DNA of 64,000 nt, from positions 86,160 through 150,159 of the forward strand of contig NZ_JAGGLB010000026.1 in NCBI RefSeq assembly GCF_017874215.1, in the 5' to 3' direction. Under the pieces are notes generated by a model. The model made no database searches. It saw nothing but the letters and a program-made list of their open reading frames with translations, and was not told where the DNA came from. Shown piece by piece: positions 52,880-62,123 of the stretch. Both the position numbers and the translations under genes were made by a program. This DNA is from Paenibacillus eucommiae (GTDB taxonomy: Bacteria > Bacillota > Bacilli > Paenibacillales > NBRC-103111). The number at the start of each line of letters is the position of its first letter. Position 1 is the first letter of the stretch.

Positions 52880-53380
52880 ATGAAAACAATATGTTCTGCT
52901 GGGGGATTAATCATTAAGGACGATCACGTGCTGCTTGTTAAGATTGCTTATGGAGTAAATAAAGGGTATTTGATGCTTCCTGGTGGCTGTGTTGATGATG
53001 GAGAGTCGTTCGAAGAGGCTGCTGTCAGGGAAGTTAAAGAAGAGACGGGAATCTATGCAAGACCCAAAAGGCTTATAGGATTAAGAACAGGAACTAAAGA
53101 AACTCCGAATGGCTTAGAGTTGGGTGTATATGTTGTCTTCGAGATGGAAATGGTTTCCGGCTGCTTAGTGGCTGATGGGAATGAAGTGTCTGATGTTCAA
53201 TTTAGACCTATAGATGATGTGCTCGCTGATTCACAGGTTATAAGTTTGACACAAGAAATCATACTTTCCTACAGGAGCGCTTTGTCGAACTCAGGATTGT
53301 TTACATTGAAGAGTACTTTAGAAACAAATAATAAATATGTTGATTATCATGTGTACACTTTATTGAAGCCTGATTTTTAA
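52880..53380 (+). CDS. NUDIX hydrolase
   Basis: A 166-residue NUDIX protein. The NUDIX box GGCVDDGESFEEAAVREVKEETGI is complete (Gly, RE, EE and G in place). It would hydrolyse a nucleoside diphosphate linked to another group. The frame extends to 52844, but GGAGGAGG at 52863-52870 supports the ATG at 52880. The minus-strand neighbour upstream is separated by a 244-nt A/T-rich gap with the direct repeat AGATTCTAAA. Substrate unknown. Confidence 0.9.
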   Translation: MKTICSAGGLIIKDDHVLLVKIAYGVNKGYLMLPGGCVDDGESFEEAAVREVKEETGIYARPKRLIGLRTGTKETPNGLELGVYVVFEMEMVSGCLVADGNEVSDVQFRPIDDVLADSQVISLTQEIILSYRSALSNSGLFTLKSTLETNNKYVDYHVYTLLKPDF

Positions 53381-53388
53381 TATAATGT

Positions 53389-53606
53389 CTATCGCTTCAG
53401 ATTTAAAATCAGTTTATTAAGTTCATCTAAGCTTGAATCAGTTGCATACTGAACACTTTTGATTGTATGCACTTTAATATCTTTTATTTTTGCTAGGACT
53501 TCTTTGATCTTGTCTTCATCTTTACCTTCGATCGGTTTTTCGTTACGCTTATTGTAATCGATCAGCGGTTTCGCTCCCAGGAGGCTCTCCTTTTTACATT
53601 CGCAAA
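53389..53606 (-). pseudogene. 3' remnant of an unidentified gene
   Basis: Minus-strand frame of about 70 codons ending in TAG at 53391-53389, with coding-like content (SLLGAKPLIDYNKRNEKPIE, then DELNKLILNLKR at the end). A stop codon blocks the frame upstream near 53610 and no start or ribosome binding site is seen. I do not recognise the family. It is the first of a row of decayed segments up to 55100. Confidence 0.45.
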
Positions 53607-53644
53607 AAACTCAGTCATAGCAAGGCTTTGGGATTATGAACTTA

Positions 53645-53775
53645 CTCGAATAAGGTAATTTTGTGACCTTATTCGAGGATGGCAGCTTAAGAGGCGAACA
53701 AATTAAGCTCACGAGCTTAATTCTATCCACCTTCGGGCGAACTAGAAATTCCTAGGATGCTTCATCTAAGAAGCC
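53645..53775 (+). ncRNA. Possible orphan omega-RNA / IS605-type right-end remnant
   Basis: Features in order: a 12-bp perfect hairpin CTCGAATAAGGT/ACCTTATTCGAG (53645-53677), GGCAGCTTAAGAGGCGAAC, a 10-bp hairpin AATTAAGCTC/GAGCTTAATT (53701-53722), CCACCTTCGGGCGAACTAG, AAATTCCTAGGATGC and TCATCTAAGAAGCCCCTAC. From memory this order resembles the 3' end of IS200/IS605 elements, which encodes the TnpB guide RNA scaffold. No TnpB or TnpA frame is present, and the sequence after GCCCCTAC does not continue into a recognisable right end. Assignment is by pattern recall only. Confidence 0.45.
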
Positions 53776-53890
53776 CCTACAAGTAGTCGTCCAACGGATC
53801 CAGCCGCTCGTCCGAGACGAGGTGGAAGGGATCGAGCAAAGAGCGCTAAAGATCGTCTCATTCATAATTTCAACCTACTCAAAAGATAGG
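53764..53890 (+). other. Coding-like remnant after the omega-RNA-like segment
   Basis: An open stretch reads KPLQVVVQRIQPLVRDEVEG followed by IEQRALKIVSFI, with coding-like composition but no start site. It may be the interrupted part of a lost gene. Not identified. Confidence 0.25.
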
Positions 53891-53901
53891 ATGTACATAG
53901 G

Positions 53902-54411
53902 TCAGCGCTGCATTTCAGCCAATAATTCAGGCAGATTGTTGTCCAATGTCATTGACAGCCCTTCAATCATCCCCATCTGAATTGATGCCTGAAGCGCCTC
54001 TGCAGATTCGAACCGGTAGGAAATGGTAAGCTTGGTGCTGCCTTCAACTTCACTGAATACCACAGTAGCATGCTGCTCAGGAACAAAATTAGTCGGGTTT
54101 CCTAGTTCATCTGCGAATGTGCTTGTATAAGCCAGGCTGTCCGGACTGTTAATTTCCTCATAAATGGCTAAAGCCCAATGTCGCTCACCTTCAGGTGATT
54201 GCATGCAATAATGCCATTTGCCACCTACGCGAAGATCAATGTTACAGACCGGAATGGTATAAGGCCTAGGTGCCCACCATTTGGCTAAATGCTCGGGTTG
54301 GGTGAAAGCCTTAAATACAAGCGCTTGCGGTGCTTTGAATACTCTTTCCAGTACAAATTCACGTCCATTGATAACCGGCGCCTTACTGTTAGATGATTGT
54401 TGAGTTGTCAT
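53902..54411 (-). CDS. SRPBCC (AHSA1-like) domain protein
   Basis: A 169-residue START/AHSA1-type protein: FVLERVFKAPQALVFKAFTQPEHLAKWWAP is the family's N-terminal signature and ends in a long C-terminal helix. Such proteins bind hydrophobic ligands and in Bacilli are often co-transcribed with an ArsR repressor, which is missing here. AGGAGG precedes the ATG. An 18-bp palindrome lies 46 nt upstream and a transposase remnant beyond it, so the upstream partner may have been lost by insertion and deletion. Confidence 0.9.
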   Translation of the reverse strand: MTTQQSSNSKAPVINGREFVLERVFKAPQALVFKAFTQPEHLAKWWAPRPYTIPVCNIDLRVGGKWHYCMQSPEGERHWALAIYEEINSPDSLAYTSTFADELGNPTNFVPEQHATVVFSEVEGSTKLTISYRFESAEALQASIQMGMIEGLSMTLDNNLPELLAEMQR

Positions 54412-54456
54412 TTTAACTCCTCCTGAAACGATATTTTATTTGTTGATTTCAATATA

Positions 54457-54498
54457 CCTTAAAAAGAATATTCCTGTCAAGGAATATTCTTTTTAAGG
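54457..54498. promoter_or_regulatory. 18-bp perfect palindrome upstream of SRPBCC gene
   Basis: CCTTAAAAAGAATATTCC and GGAATATTCTTTTTAAGG are perfect inverted repeats separated by TGTCAA. It lies between the SRPBCC start and the transposase remnant. It could be an operator (ArsR-type operators are A/T-rich palindromes), a terminator, or the inverted end of a lost insertion sequence. Confidence 0.6.
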
Positions 54499-54501
54499 CT
54501 G

Positions 54502-54770
54502 CCTGCGGATATCCATTGCAGCATCCCTAGCTTCCACATGTGTCGCATCTACAGCAACGTTTTGGCAATGAGTCGTGAATAGGCTGCTTCACTTGGCGTA
54601 GCATCTGACCTGGTAAAGAGGCAGTGATATCGAAATTCTTCACTGGTTTCAAGGCGACTCACTAAATTCTTGATAAACGGCATTCCCTCCACGATACGGA
54701 TGAAAGGGAATAAATCATCGCTCGATAATTAAGGGTCTCAGGTCAAACAGATCATGCAAAAAAATGATGG
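54502..54770 (-). pseudogene. IS1182-type transposase remnant
   Basis: Minus-strand fragments in different frames read LHDLFDLRPLIIER, then FPFIRIVEGMPFIKNLVSRL with EEFRYHCLFTRSDATPSEAA, then AVDATHVEARDAAMDIRRQ. These match successive parts of an IS1182-family (DUF772/DDE) transposase N-terminal half. The segment before AVDATHVEARD has lost about 40-50 residues and contains a stop and frameshifts. The gene is dead and has no complete ends visible. Confidence 0.8.
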
Positions 54771-54868
54771 CGATATCCTATTTGATACTAATGAGAATGA
54801 AACCACTCTCATTTTGTCATTTAAGAAAGCACTTGTTTGAATCCTGCTAGGAAAACTTTGTCATAATA

Positions 54869-54897
54869 TTGTCTTCAACCTACAGTTAAGCTATAAT
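54869..54897 (+). promoter_or_regulatory. Sigma-A promoter before the antiporter remnant
   Basis: TTGTCT (54869-54874), exactly 17 nt, then TATAAT (54892-54897). An inverted repeat AATGAGA-N10-TCTCATT (54789-54812) lies upstream. Downstream, AGCCT/AGGCT at 54927-54947 followed by TTTTTTC could be a weak attenuator. Confidence 0.6.
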
Positions 54898-54986
54898 TAA
54901 CAGTAATCATTTACCTGAAAATGGAGGAGCCTATCTAGGAAAAGGCTTCTTTTTTCTTTTTGGACTTAGAAGGGTTGGTATAGGGG

Positions 54987-55993
54987 ATGGATTTATTTTT
55001 GCAGCTAGCGGTAGTTATTATCGCCACTAAAATAGCTGGTGATGTATCCGTCAGGCTGGGTCAAATGAAAATCGGCATGCATCGGCTGCTGTAGCGGTTG
55101 GTGGCATTCTTTTGCCCCTATTGTGTGGATATGTTTCGGGACTGGCCATTGGAATGGATCAAAGTCATGCGATTTTTCTTGGATTGTTACTTTCTGCTAC
55201 CTCTGTTAGCATTTCTGTTCAAACCTTCAAGGAGCTTGGTCAGCTGAAAAGCAGGGAGAGCACGACTGTTTTAGGTGCAGCCTTGTTGGATGATATTCTT
55301 GTTGTGGTTGCTTTAGCGGTTATGATGGGGTTCTTAACAGCAAGTGAAGTTAGTTTAAGTCTAGTTATTGGGAAAAAGATTCTTTTTTTCTTCATTATCG
55401 GTATTATGATATGGAAAGTCATTCCGTACATTATGCGAAAGCTGGCTTTACTTAAAATCACGGAACCTGTTATGAGCGCAGCGGTTGTAGTGTGTCTACT
55501 TCTTTCGTATATGGCCGAATATCTGGATGTTGCCGGCATCATAGGGGCTTTTGCAGCGGGTATTGCAATTTCTCGTACGGAATTTAAGCAAGAAGTGGAA
55601 AAAAAGCTGGAGCCGTTAGCTTACACGATTTTTGTACCCGTCTTTTTTGTAAGCATTGGGCTTGCAGTGACGTTCAAGGGCTTGTCTGAGCAAGTTTTCT
55701 TCATTATAGGATTATCTGTGCTGGCTATTTTAACAAAGCTGATTGGTTCCGGTATTGGCGCCAAATTAACAGGATTCAATATGCGATCCTCTCTGGTTAT
55801 AGGGGCTGGCATGGTCTCTCGAGGAGAAGTGGCCCTGATTATGGCGACAATTGGTTTAAATGCTGGATTGCTACTTCCTGAGCATTTTACGGCTATTATC
55901 ATCGTAGTCATCATTTCTACAATGGCCACGCCGCCGCTGTTAAAGTTTTTGCTGCAGAAGTCAGATGAAGGTAAAATCGGTGATAGATGTTAA
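54987..55993 (+). pseudogene. CPA2-type Na+/H+ antiporter, internally deleted
   Basis: The start (ATG 54987, MDLFLQLAVVIIATKIAGDVS, then VRLGQ) matches the N-terminus of NapA/GerN-type monovalent cation/proton antiporters but reaches a stop at 55092. The rest resumes in another frame (ASAAVAVGGILLPLLCGYVSG) and runs to 55993 with normal family motifs (FLGLLLSATSVSISVQTFKEL, GAALLDDILVVVALAVMM, AGMVSRGEVALIMATIG). About 55-65 residues of membrane segments between the two parts are missing. A 293-residue product from TTG 55112 would lack the first three or so helices, so the gene is probably non-functional. Confidence 0.8.
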
Positions 55994-56007
55994 AGGGAGT
56001 GTCTTTT

Positions 56008-56445
56008 TTGATTAGAGTGGATATAGCCTCTGCATTAATTTTCGATGAATCCAGCAAAAAAATATTAATGGTTTTGAATAAGAAGGGTGACTCTTCGCAG
56101 TGGAGTATTCCAGGTGGGACGGTTGAAGCCGGTGAAACATTAGAACAAGCTGTGAAACGCGAAACTAAAGAGGAGTCGGGGTATGATATTGAAATTACCG
56201 GACTTTACTCGGTTAGAGAAGCACTTTTTTCAGAAAAAGGGCACCATGCGTTACTATTTACCTTTTTGGCCAACATTGTAGGGGGTGAAATGAATATCTC
56301 GGACCCGGATGGCGAAGTGGTAGAAGTGAAGTGGTTGGATCTTGAAACTGCAAATGAATTCATGACTTACCTGCCGGACCATTTGAAAATAAAAACTCAG
56401 GAAAATAAAACAGCAGTCTCATATTATTACCATGGGGCGGTGTGA
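56008..56445 (+). CDS. NUDIX hydrolase
   Basis: A 145-residue NUDIX protein with box GGTVEAGETLEQAVKRETKEESGY (standard residues present). The open frame begins at 55987, but AAAGGGAG inside it supports TTG 56008 as the start, 14 nt after the antiporter stop. It is followed closely by the DUF4037 and GNAT genes on the same strand. Substrate unknown. Confidence 0.9.
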   Translation: MIRVDIASALIFDESSKKILMVLNKKGDSSQWSIPGGTVEAGETLEQAVKRETKEESGYDIEITGLYSVREALFSEKGHHALLFTFLANIVGGEMNISDPDGEVVEVKWLDLETANEFMTYLPDHLKIKTQENKTAVSYYYHGAV

Positions 56446-56499
56446 ACAAATCGACAGCCCTTTTGCTGCATGATCGGGTAAGGAAGGGGGGATTTTTGG

Positions 56500-57543
56500 A
56501 TGCAGGGGATCGCATTATGTCGGCAATTTTTTGTTGAAATTATTGAGCCCTTGATGGCAAATTTTTCGTCTATTACATATTCGGCTGCTCTTATAGGTCC
56601 TGGAAGTGAAGTGCTTGGATATGATACTGAGATGTCGAGAGATCATGATTGGAGCCCGCGCGTACAGCTTTTTCTAAATGAAACAGATATCCGGTTTTCG
56701 GAAAATATCCGAGCCTTACTTGATGGGCGGGTTCCGCAAAGCTTTTGTGGTTTCCCTATCGATACCAGCATGACTATAATCACTACGGTGCCAAGATTTA
56801 TCGAGAGCTGCCTCGCATTTGATATAAATGGGGCCATAGAGCCGGTTGATTGGCTCACATTTCCTTCACAAACGCTGCTTGAGATCACGAGTGGAGAAGT
56901 TTATAGGGATGATACTGGTGAATTATTAAAGCTGCGTCAAAGCTTAGCTTATTACCCACATGATATTTGGCTGTACCTAATGGCATCAAGCTGGCAGCGA
57001 ATCGGTCAGGAAGAGCATCTGATGCTTCGTGCGGGTTTTGTAGGCGATGAGCTGGGCTCAGCGGTTATCGCTTCACGCATTGTTCGCGATGTGATGAATC
57101 TTTGCTTTTTGCTGGAGTGTCAATATGCTCCTTATCCCAAATGGTTTGGAACGACATTTAGAACATTAAAATGTTCAGAACTCGTAATGTCTCATCTTTG
57201 GACCGTGCAGACGGCAGCCACATGGAGAGAACGGGAGCAAGCTTTAAACAAGGTTTACACGCATTTGGCAAGCTTGCACAACAGGCTGGGGATCACAGAG
57301 AAAATTTCGGAGGAAGCCTCCTATTTTTATAATCGTCCCTTTAAAGTGATGAATGGCGAAGGAATTGCGGGTCTGATTGCGAGTGAAATCAAAGATACGG
57401 AGATTTTCCAGTTATCCAAGAAACGGCTGATTGGAAGTATTGACCAAATTACAGATAATACCGATTTCCGGCTGCTGAATAAGTGGAAGGATGGGGACGG
57501 GAAATTAGCTAGGAATGCATTGAAACAGATATATTTGGGCTAG
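56500..57543 (+). CDS. DUF4037 domain protein (nucleotidyltransferase-like)
   Basis: A 347-residue protein. The N-terminal segment SAALIGPGSEVLGYDTEMSRDHDW has the GS and DxD-like pattern of a polymerase-beta-type nucleotidyltransferase fold, typical of DUF4037 proteins; the helical C-terminal half (AVIASRIVRDVMNLCFLLE) completes the family. A GGAAGGGGGG site precedes the ATG. Substrate unknown; some relatives resemble aminoglycoside-modifying adenylyltransferases, but that function is not shown here. Confidence 0.85.
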   Translation: MQGIALCRQFFVEIIEPLMANFSSITYSAALIGPGSEVLGYDTEMSRDHDWSPRVQLFLNETDIRFSENIRALLDGRVPQSFCGFPIDTSMTIITTVPRFIESCLAFDINGAIEPVDWLTFPSQTLLEITSGEVYRDDTGELLKLRQSLAYYPHDIWLYLMASSWQRIGQEEHLMLRAGFVGDELGSAVIASRIVRDVMNLCFLLECQYAPYPKWFGTTFRTLKCSELVMSHLWTVQTAATWREREQALNKVYTHLASLHNRLGITEKISEEASYFYNRPFKVMNGEGIAGLIASEIKDTEIFQLSKKRLIGSIDQITDNTDFRLLNKWKDGDGKLARNALKQIYLG

Positions 57544-57561
57544 GGAGGGCGAGGAATTTCT

Positions 57562-58044
57562 ATGGTAACGATTAGGCCACTGGAGCAGAAGGACTATGAT
57601 TTTTTCTTGGATATGCACTATGAGTCGATTTATATATTAGAGGGCAAGCCGTCAAAGCGGGAACTTCTGGAAGCGCCTTCTATCCGGAAATATAATGAGC
57701 ATTGGGGTCGGAGAGGGGATAGAGCCTTACTTGCTTGGAGTGAAAATAAGCCGGTCGGGGCTATATGGTATAGATTATTTGATGAAACGAATAAAGGATA
57801 TGGCTTTATCGATAATGAAACTCCAGAATTAGGTATCGCTTTAAGGGAAGATTTTCGGAAAATAGGAATAGGAGATTTGCTCCTGAAAGAGATGATTCAG
57901 CAGGCTAAACTGGACGGCTACAAACAGCTTTCTCTAAGTGTTAACCCGGATAATCTGTCTGCTGTTCGGTTATATGGGAAACATGGATTTGAGTATTGCG
58001 GCATGTCGGGGACGTCTTGGACAATGAAATTAGAACATATTTAA
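57562..58044 (+). CDS. GNAT family N-acetyltransferase
   Basis: A 160-residue acetyltransferase with the acetyl-CoA loop LREDFRKIGIGDLLLKEMIQ and the C-terminal VNPDNLSAVRLYGKHGFEY segment. GGGAGG precedes the ATG. It follows the DUF4037 gene by 18 nt and converges with the germination operon. Acceptor unknown. Confidence 0.9.
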   Translation: MVTIRPLEQKDYDFFLDMHYESIYILEGKPSKRELLEAPSIRKYNEHWGRRGDRALLAWSENKPVGAIWYRLFDETNKGYGFIDNETPELGIALREDFRKIGIGDLLLKEMIQQAKLDGYKQLSLSVNPDNLSAVRLYGKHGFEYCGMSGTSWTMKLEHI

Positions 58045-58119
58045 GGAGCTACTATGTTTAATGAGATAGAAAAATCAATTTGTCTAACGGTAATCCTAGA
58101 CACTTACGTTTCTGTTCTA

Positions 58120-59211
58120 TCATCTGCCGATATTCTTTTTGAAAAGAAAGCCAAGTACGACAAAGAGAATTGGCAGCCCATAGGCCAGAGTTAATGCTAT
58201 AGGAGGCCAGTATCTGGTGAGCAAATCCATGGCACGGAAACGATCAGAGACAACCCAGTAGCCAAACCCGCCGAGAAGAAGCGATACGGGAATAAGTGAT
58301 GACTTTCTGTCTTGTAGTTTTAAAACTTGTGTAACCACATGCGAGGCACAAAATATATACATCGAAATTTGTACAAAGATCGGTATAGCGAAAAATGCAA
58401 TCATAAACATTTCATAACGACGGATAAAATGACCGAGTTCCGCGGCTCTTGACAATTGTAAGCAAGGTACCAAATATTGCCCCGTTACTTCAGGCGACAG
58501 GTTCCCGGTTTCTAAAAGCGGCCATATGAGAATGGCTATCCATCCCATTATAATGCCTGTTGCGCTTGATTTCCCCCACAATTTCACATCTTTAACCATT
58601 GGCAAAATGATGGCTGTCATTAGCGTAGCCACGGCCCAATCCGTGTCATTGTGTCGGCTAGCCTTGAAGGTATTCCAAATTCCCGATTGAAATACCGGAA
58701 GCAATTCTTTTATATCGAAATTTTGTGTCGACCCGAACAGTATCAGGATATTTAAAGCAACTACCGAGAACAAACCGATCAATGCAAGTCGCCCAATGAC
58801 CTCAAAACCGTGATAGTTGGCATATAAGCCTACGATAAGAGCAACGATAATAAAAAGAGCGATGGGAACCTCCGGCAAAAAATGATCCCTTATATGATAT
58901 ACATAGGTAATCATTGTCGTGCCAAAGGCTCCACAGAAAAACAGAAAAAGAACAAGCCCGACGAATTTCGCGCCCACGCTTCCAATGAAAATTTGTGCCT
59001 GATCTATAAAATTACTCCCGGGAATTTTCCTGACAATGAAGACGGTCAACAGCATCATGCACAAGCCTTGAACCATGGCCATGCAAGTAGCCAGTAACAT
59101 ATCGCCGCCCGCCTCTCTTACAATAATCCCTTGAGTGATGCCAATTGCTTTGGGGTAAGCAAGGATAATAATAAGCGATACCAGCATGCCGTTAGAAATT
59201 TGTGTTTTCAT
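58120..59211 (-). CDS. Spore germination permease, GerB type
   Basis: A 363-residue GerAB/APC-fold membrane protein with about ten membrane segments (SLIIILAYPKAIGITQGIIVREAGGD, GFEVIGRLALIGLFSVVALNILI, RYEMFMIAFFAIPIFVQISMYIF). It is the B subunit of a germinant receptor in the inner spore membrane and is thought to bind the germinant. Its ATG overlaps the gerC-type stop (ATGA). Gene order here is A-C-B. Confidence 0.93.
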   Translation of the reverse strand: MKTQISNGMLVSLIIILAYPKAIGITQGIIVREAGGDMLLATCMAMVQGLCMMLLTVFIVRKIPGSNFIDQAQIFIGSVGAKFVGLVLFLFFCGAFGTTMITYVYHIRDHFLPEVPIALFIIVALIVGLYANYHGFEVIGRLALIGLFSVVALNILILFGSTQNFDIKELLPVFQSGIWNTFKASRHNDTDWAVATLMTAIILPMVKDVKLWGKSSATGIIMGWIAILIWPLLETGNLSPEVTGQYLVPCLQLSRAAELGHFIRRYEMFMIAFFAIPIFVQISMYIFCASHVVTQVLKLQDRKSSLIPVSLLLGGFGYWVVSDRFRAMDLLTRYWPPIALTLAYGLPILFVVLGFLFKKNIGR

Positions 59212-60410
59212 TTTAAATCTCCGTTCTTCTTTGTCGCTCTTTGCAGCAGTACCGCGCTCTTAATGTGGGCATCGACCTTTATGGATACTTTTGCTTTCAA
59301 GAATTCTGCTTCCCAGTTCTCCCGAAGCTTTTTCCATTCATCAGGATAGCGATTTTGAAACGTTTCTCCCAGTTTAAGAAAATCGACTTTGTATACTTTT
59401 TGCGCCATTGCAACAGCTCTTGTTAAATTGGACTGCAGCTCTTTCGCTAATTCTTTCTCCAAATCCCCCCTCATATCTACCAATTGTGTCGCACATCCTG
59501 ATTCCACTAAATCGGCTTGCGTCGTTAGCTTTACGTCGTATTTCACTTCCCCGTTCGCATAGGTTGGCGTTACTTTAAATTTTTGTTTTCTTAATTCAAT
59601 ACTTACGTTGCCGCCAGATTGGTCAGGACATGAAAGCGGAATCACTCCTGACTTCACTTTTTCTACGAAAAATAATAATCCTCTGGTTTCCGCAGGACTT
59701 AACCATCCGAGCATTTTATCCTTCTTAAATACGGCAACGCCGGATAGCTCAGCTTGATTCAACGTTTCAGACTTTTCTGGATTTTTGTTGGGAATTCCCC
59801 GTTTCGCCAACTTTAACTTGGCAAGAACTGGGTGGCTGCTTTCACTTAAATACGCTTCCTGCAGCCTCATTAAATTAGTCCTCGGGGCTTCCGCGAGGAT
59901 TCGGTTGAAACGAAATAACTTGTCTAAAGAATCTCCAGAGGTAACTTCAATTCCAGTTTTTGTGGAGATCACTTGACCAGCCTTATCCGGCGTAACGACT
60001 ATCCATGTTTTTAAGCGCAGCTCGTGATTTCGGGAAAAAAAGTCAATGATATCAGCAATTCCCGACTTTGCAACTTCTTCGCTTATGACAATGATAAAAT
60101 TATGCGCCCAAAAGATGCGTCTCGACGAAAAACGGCCTAGATTGCGAATGGCCTCAAAAATCGTTTTGCCTTCAGCGCTCACGGAATAAATCGGTTCTCC
60201 CGTTCCGCCGGAGGGAGAGCCTGTCTGACCTCTCGCGTCAGCAGGACGCACAATTTGCACAGTTATTTTCATCGAATCCGGCACTTCTCCCTTATCCAGA
60301 CCAACGGCAGCTACGATAGCAAGGTCGTCGATATCGGCTTTACCGAGGCATCCAGTAAGATGAACGGGTACAAAAAGTAGCAGTAGTGTCACTATCTGAA
60401 TGCGCTTCAT
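59208..60410 (-). CDS. Ger(x)C family germination lipoprotein
   Basis: A 400-residue lipoprotein: signal with lipobox HLTGC near residue 21, then CLGKADIDDLAIVAAVGLDKG, the usual GerC start, and three domains ending in AHIKSAVLLQR. It is the C subunit of the germinant receptor, anchored to the outer face of the inner spore membrane. GGAGGG lies before the ATG. 21 nt separate it from the A subunit gene. Confidence 0.94.
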   Translation of the reverse strand: MKRIQIVTLLLLFVPVHLTGCLGKADIDDLAIVAAVGLDKGEVPDSMKITVQIVRPADARGQTGSPSGGTGEPIYSVSAEGKTIFEAIRNLGRFSSRRIFWAHNFIIVISEEVAKSGIADIIDFFSRNHELRLKTWIVVTPDKAGQVISTKTGIEVTSGDSLDKLFRFNRILAEAPRTNLMRLQEAYLSESSHPVLAKLKLAKRGIPNKNPEKSETLNQAELSGVAVFKKDKMLGWLSPAETRGLLFFVEKVKSGVIPLSCPDQSGGNVSIELRKQKFKVTPTYANGEVKYDVKLTTQADLVESGCATQLVDMRGDLEKELAKELQSNLTRAVAMAQKVYKVDFLKLGETFQNRYPDEWKKLRENWEAEFLKAKVSIKVDAHIKSAVLLQRATKKNGDLK

Positions 60411-60431
60411 TGTTCCCTCCGGTTACGGCTT

Positions 60432-61991
60432 CTAATTTGTTCGATTTTCTTGCTCTGATTGTTGTTTTGTTTGTGGGGGATGCGGCATTTGACCATCGTT
60501 AATTCGATCTCTGTCACCTTGCGAGAAACCGGGTCTTTTTTTCATGCTCCACCAAGGAACCCGGACAACAAAATCTTTAAGATCTGAAGGGCGAAAAGGT
60601 ATAATAGGACCAATGTAAGGTTCACCAAACGAACGTATAGAAAGTACATGGATGAGTACAAGAGTGAATACGGCTGAAAAGCCTAGCAAGCCTAAAATTC
60701 CGGAAGCAATCAAGATGGGAAAACGTAGCAAACGTATTGTAATCGCAGCCTCATAGTTGGGAAGCACAAAAGAAGATATGCCTGTAATGGCTACGATAAT
60801 GACCATAAATGGTGAGACAAGTCCGGCCAGTACAGCTGCTTGTCCGATAACAAGTGTCCCGACAATACTTACAGCTTGCCCCATAGCTTTGGGCATTCGA
60901 AGTCCAGCTTCCCTGATAAGTTCAAATACAAACTCCAAAATCAGCATTTCCAATAAAGCGGGAAATGGAACCACTTCCCTTCCAGACGCGATAGATAAAG
61001 CGAGATCGGTCGGAATCATCTCCTGATGAAACGAAACCAGCATGACATATAAAGAAGGCAAAGTGAAACTAATGAATAAAGCAAAAAATCGGATCAAGCG
61101 AAAAAAAGAAGCGTTCCAATAGTTTGAATAATAATCATCCGGAGCTTGAAGATACTGCCAAAAACTGACCGGCACAACAAGCACATACGGTGTATTATCG
61201 ATAAAAATGGCTACTTTCCCTTCCAGAATCGCTGAAGCGACTTTATCTGGCCGCTCTGTGCTTTGAATCGTCTTAAAGGGAGATAGCGGTGAATCTTTAA
61301 TTAATTCTTCAATGTATCCGCTCTCCAAAATAGCATCAATTGCGATGCCTTCTAAGCGTGTCTTTACTTCATCGACAAGGCCTTCCTTCACCGTTCCTTT
61401 CAGATAGGCCACATTCACATCTGTTTTCGATTTTTTTCCAATTTTCATCGATTCTATACGTAATAGCGGATCGCGAATTCTTCTTCGTACTTGACTTGTA
61501 TTTGTTCGTATGCTTTCGGTAAATCCATCGCGTGGACCACGAATTCCGCCTTCTGATGCGGGTTCCTCTATACTTCTTGCATCCCAGCCTCTTGTACTTA
61601 CCAAGATCCCGTCTGTACATTGATCAAGCAAGATAAGTGAATCACCACTCAGGATACCATCAATGCCGTCCTCCATTTTCGTTACAAGGCGCAGGGAAGC
61701 ATTAATCAGCAATTGTTCGCGGATAATGTTACCCATGTCATGAATCAAATCAGTTCCTTCCAGTTGGCTTCCATATACGATTAATGATTTTAAAATCAAC
61801 TCAACCTGTGGTATGTCCACCAATCCATCCGTATACACGCAAAGACCGGAAAGTCCTGTGGTTTCGTAAAATACAAATTTACGCTTTTGCAAATCCACGC
61901 TTTGCTCCAATATTTGTTCGATCATCATTTCATTATCCATTAATCGGATCTGGAACTTCGCATTCAGCAATTGTTCGATGGACATTGACAA
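60432..61991 (-). CDS. Spore germination protein, GerA type
   Basis: A 519-residue A subunit of a germinant receptor: soluble N-terminal half (about 1-280; GLVDEVKTRLEGIAIDAILESGYIEELI, VASAILEGKVAIFIDNTPYVLVVP) and a C-terminal membrane half with about five segments (FALFISFTLPSLYVMLVSF, QAAVLAGLVSPFMVIIVAITGISSFVLPNY). Ends in a Gln/Glu-rich tail. TTG 61991 lies 7 nt after AAGGGG; ATG 61985 is an alternative. First gene of the operon. Its presence is strong evidence for an endospore former. Confidence 0.94.
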   Translation of the reverse strand: MSMSIEQLLNAKFQIRLMDNEMMIEQILEQSVDLQKRKFVFYETTGLSGLCVYTDGLVDIPQVELILKSLIVYGSQLEGTDLIHDMGNIIREQLLINASLRLVTKMEDGIDGILSGDSLILLDQCTDGILVSTRGWDARSIEEPASEGGIRGPRDGFTESIRTNTSQVRRRIRDPLLRIESMKIGKKSKTDVNVAYLKGTVKEGLVDEVKTRLEGIAIDAILESGYIEELIKDSPLSPFKTIQSTERPDKVASAILEGKVAIFIDNTPYVLVVPVSFWQYLQAPDDYYSNYWNASFFRLIRFFALFISFTLPSLYVMLVSFHQEMIPTDLALSIASGREVVPFPALLEMLILEFVFELIREAGLRMPKAMGQAVSIVGTLVIGQAAVLAGLVSPFMVIIVAITGISSFVLPNYEAAITIRLLRFPILIASGILGLLGFSAVFTLVLIHVLSIRSFGEPYIGPIIPFRPSDLKDFVVRVPWWSMKKRPGFSQGDRDRINDGQMPHPPQTKQQSEQENRTN

Positions 61992-62123
61992 AATAAATCC
62001 CCTTATCTAATTAATCTCTATTATTTTTTATTTTCCATTGAGATTTGCTAATATCCAGCAAGCGGTATAAAACGGATCATATTGGTTAAGATGAGTGAAA
62101 CACAGTTAATGGAGGTTCATATA

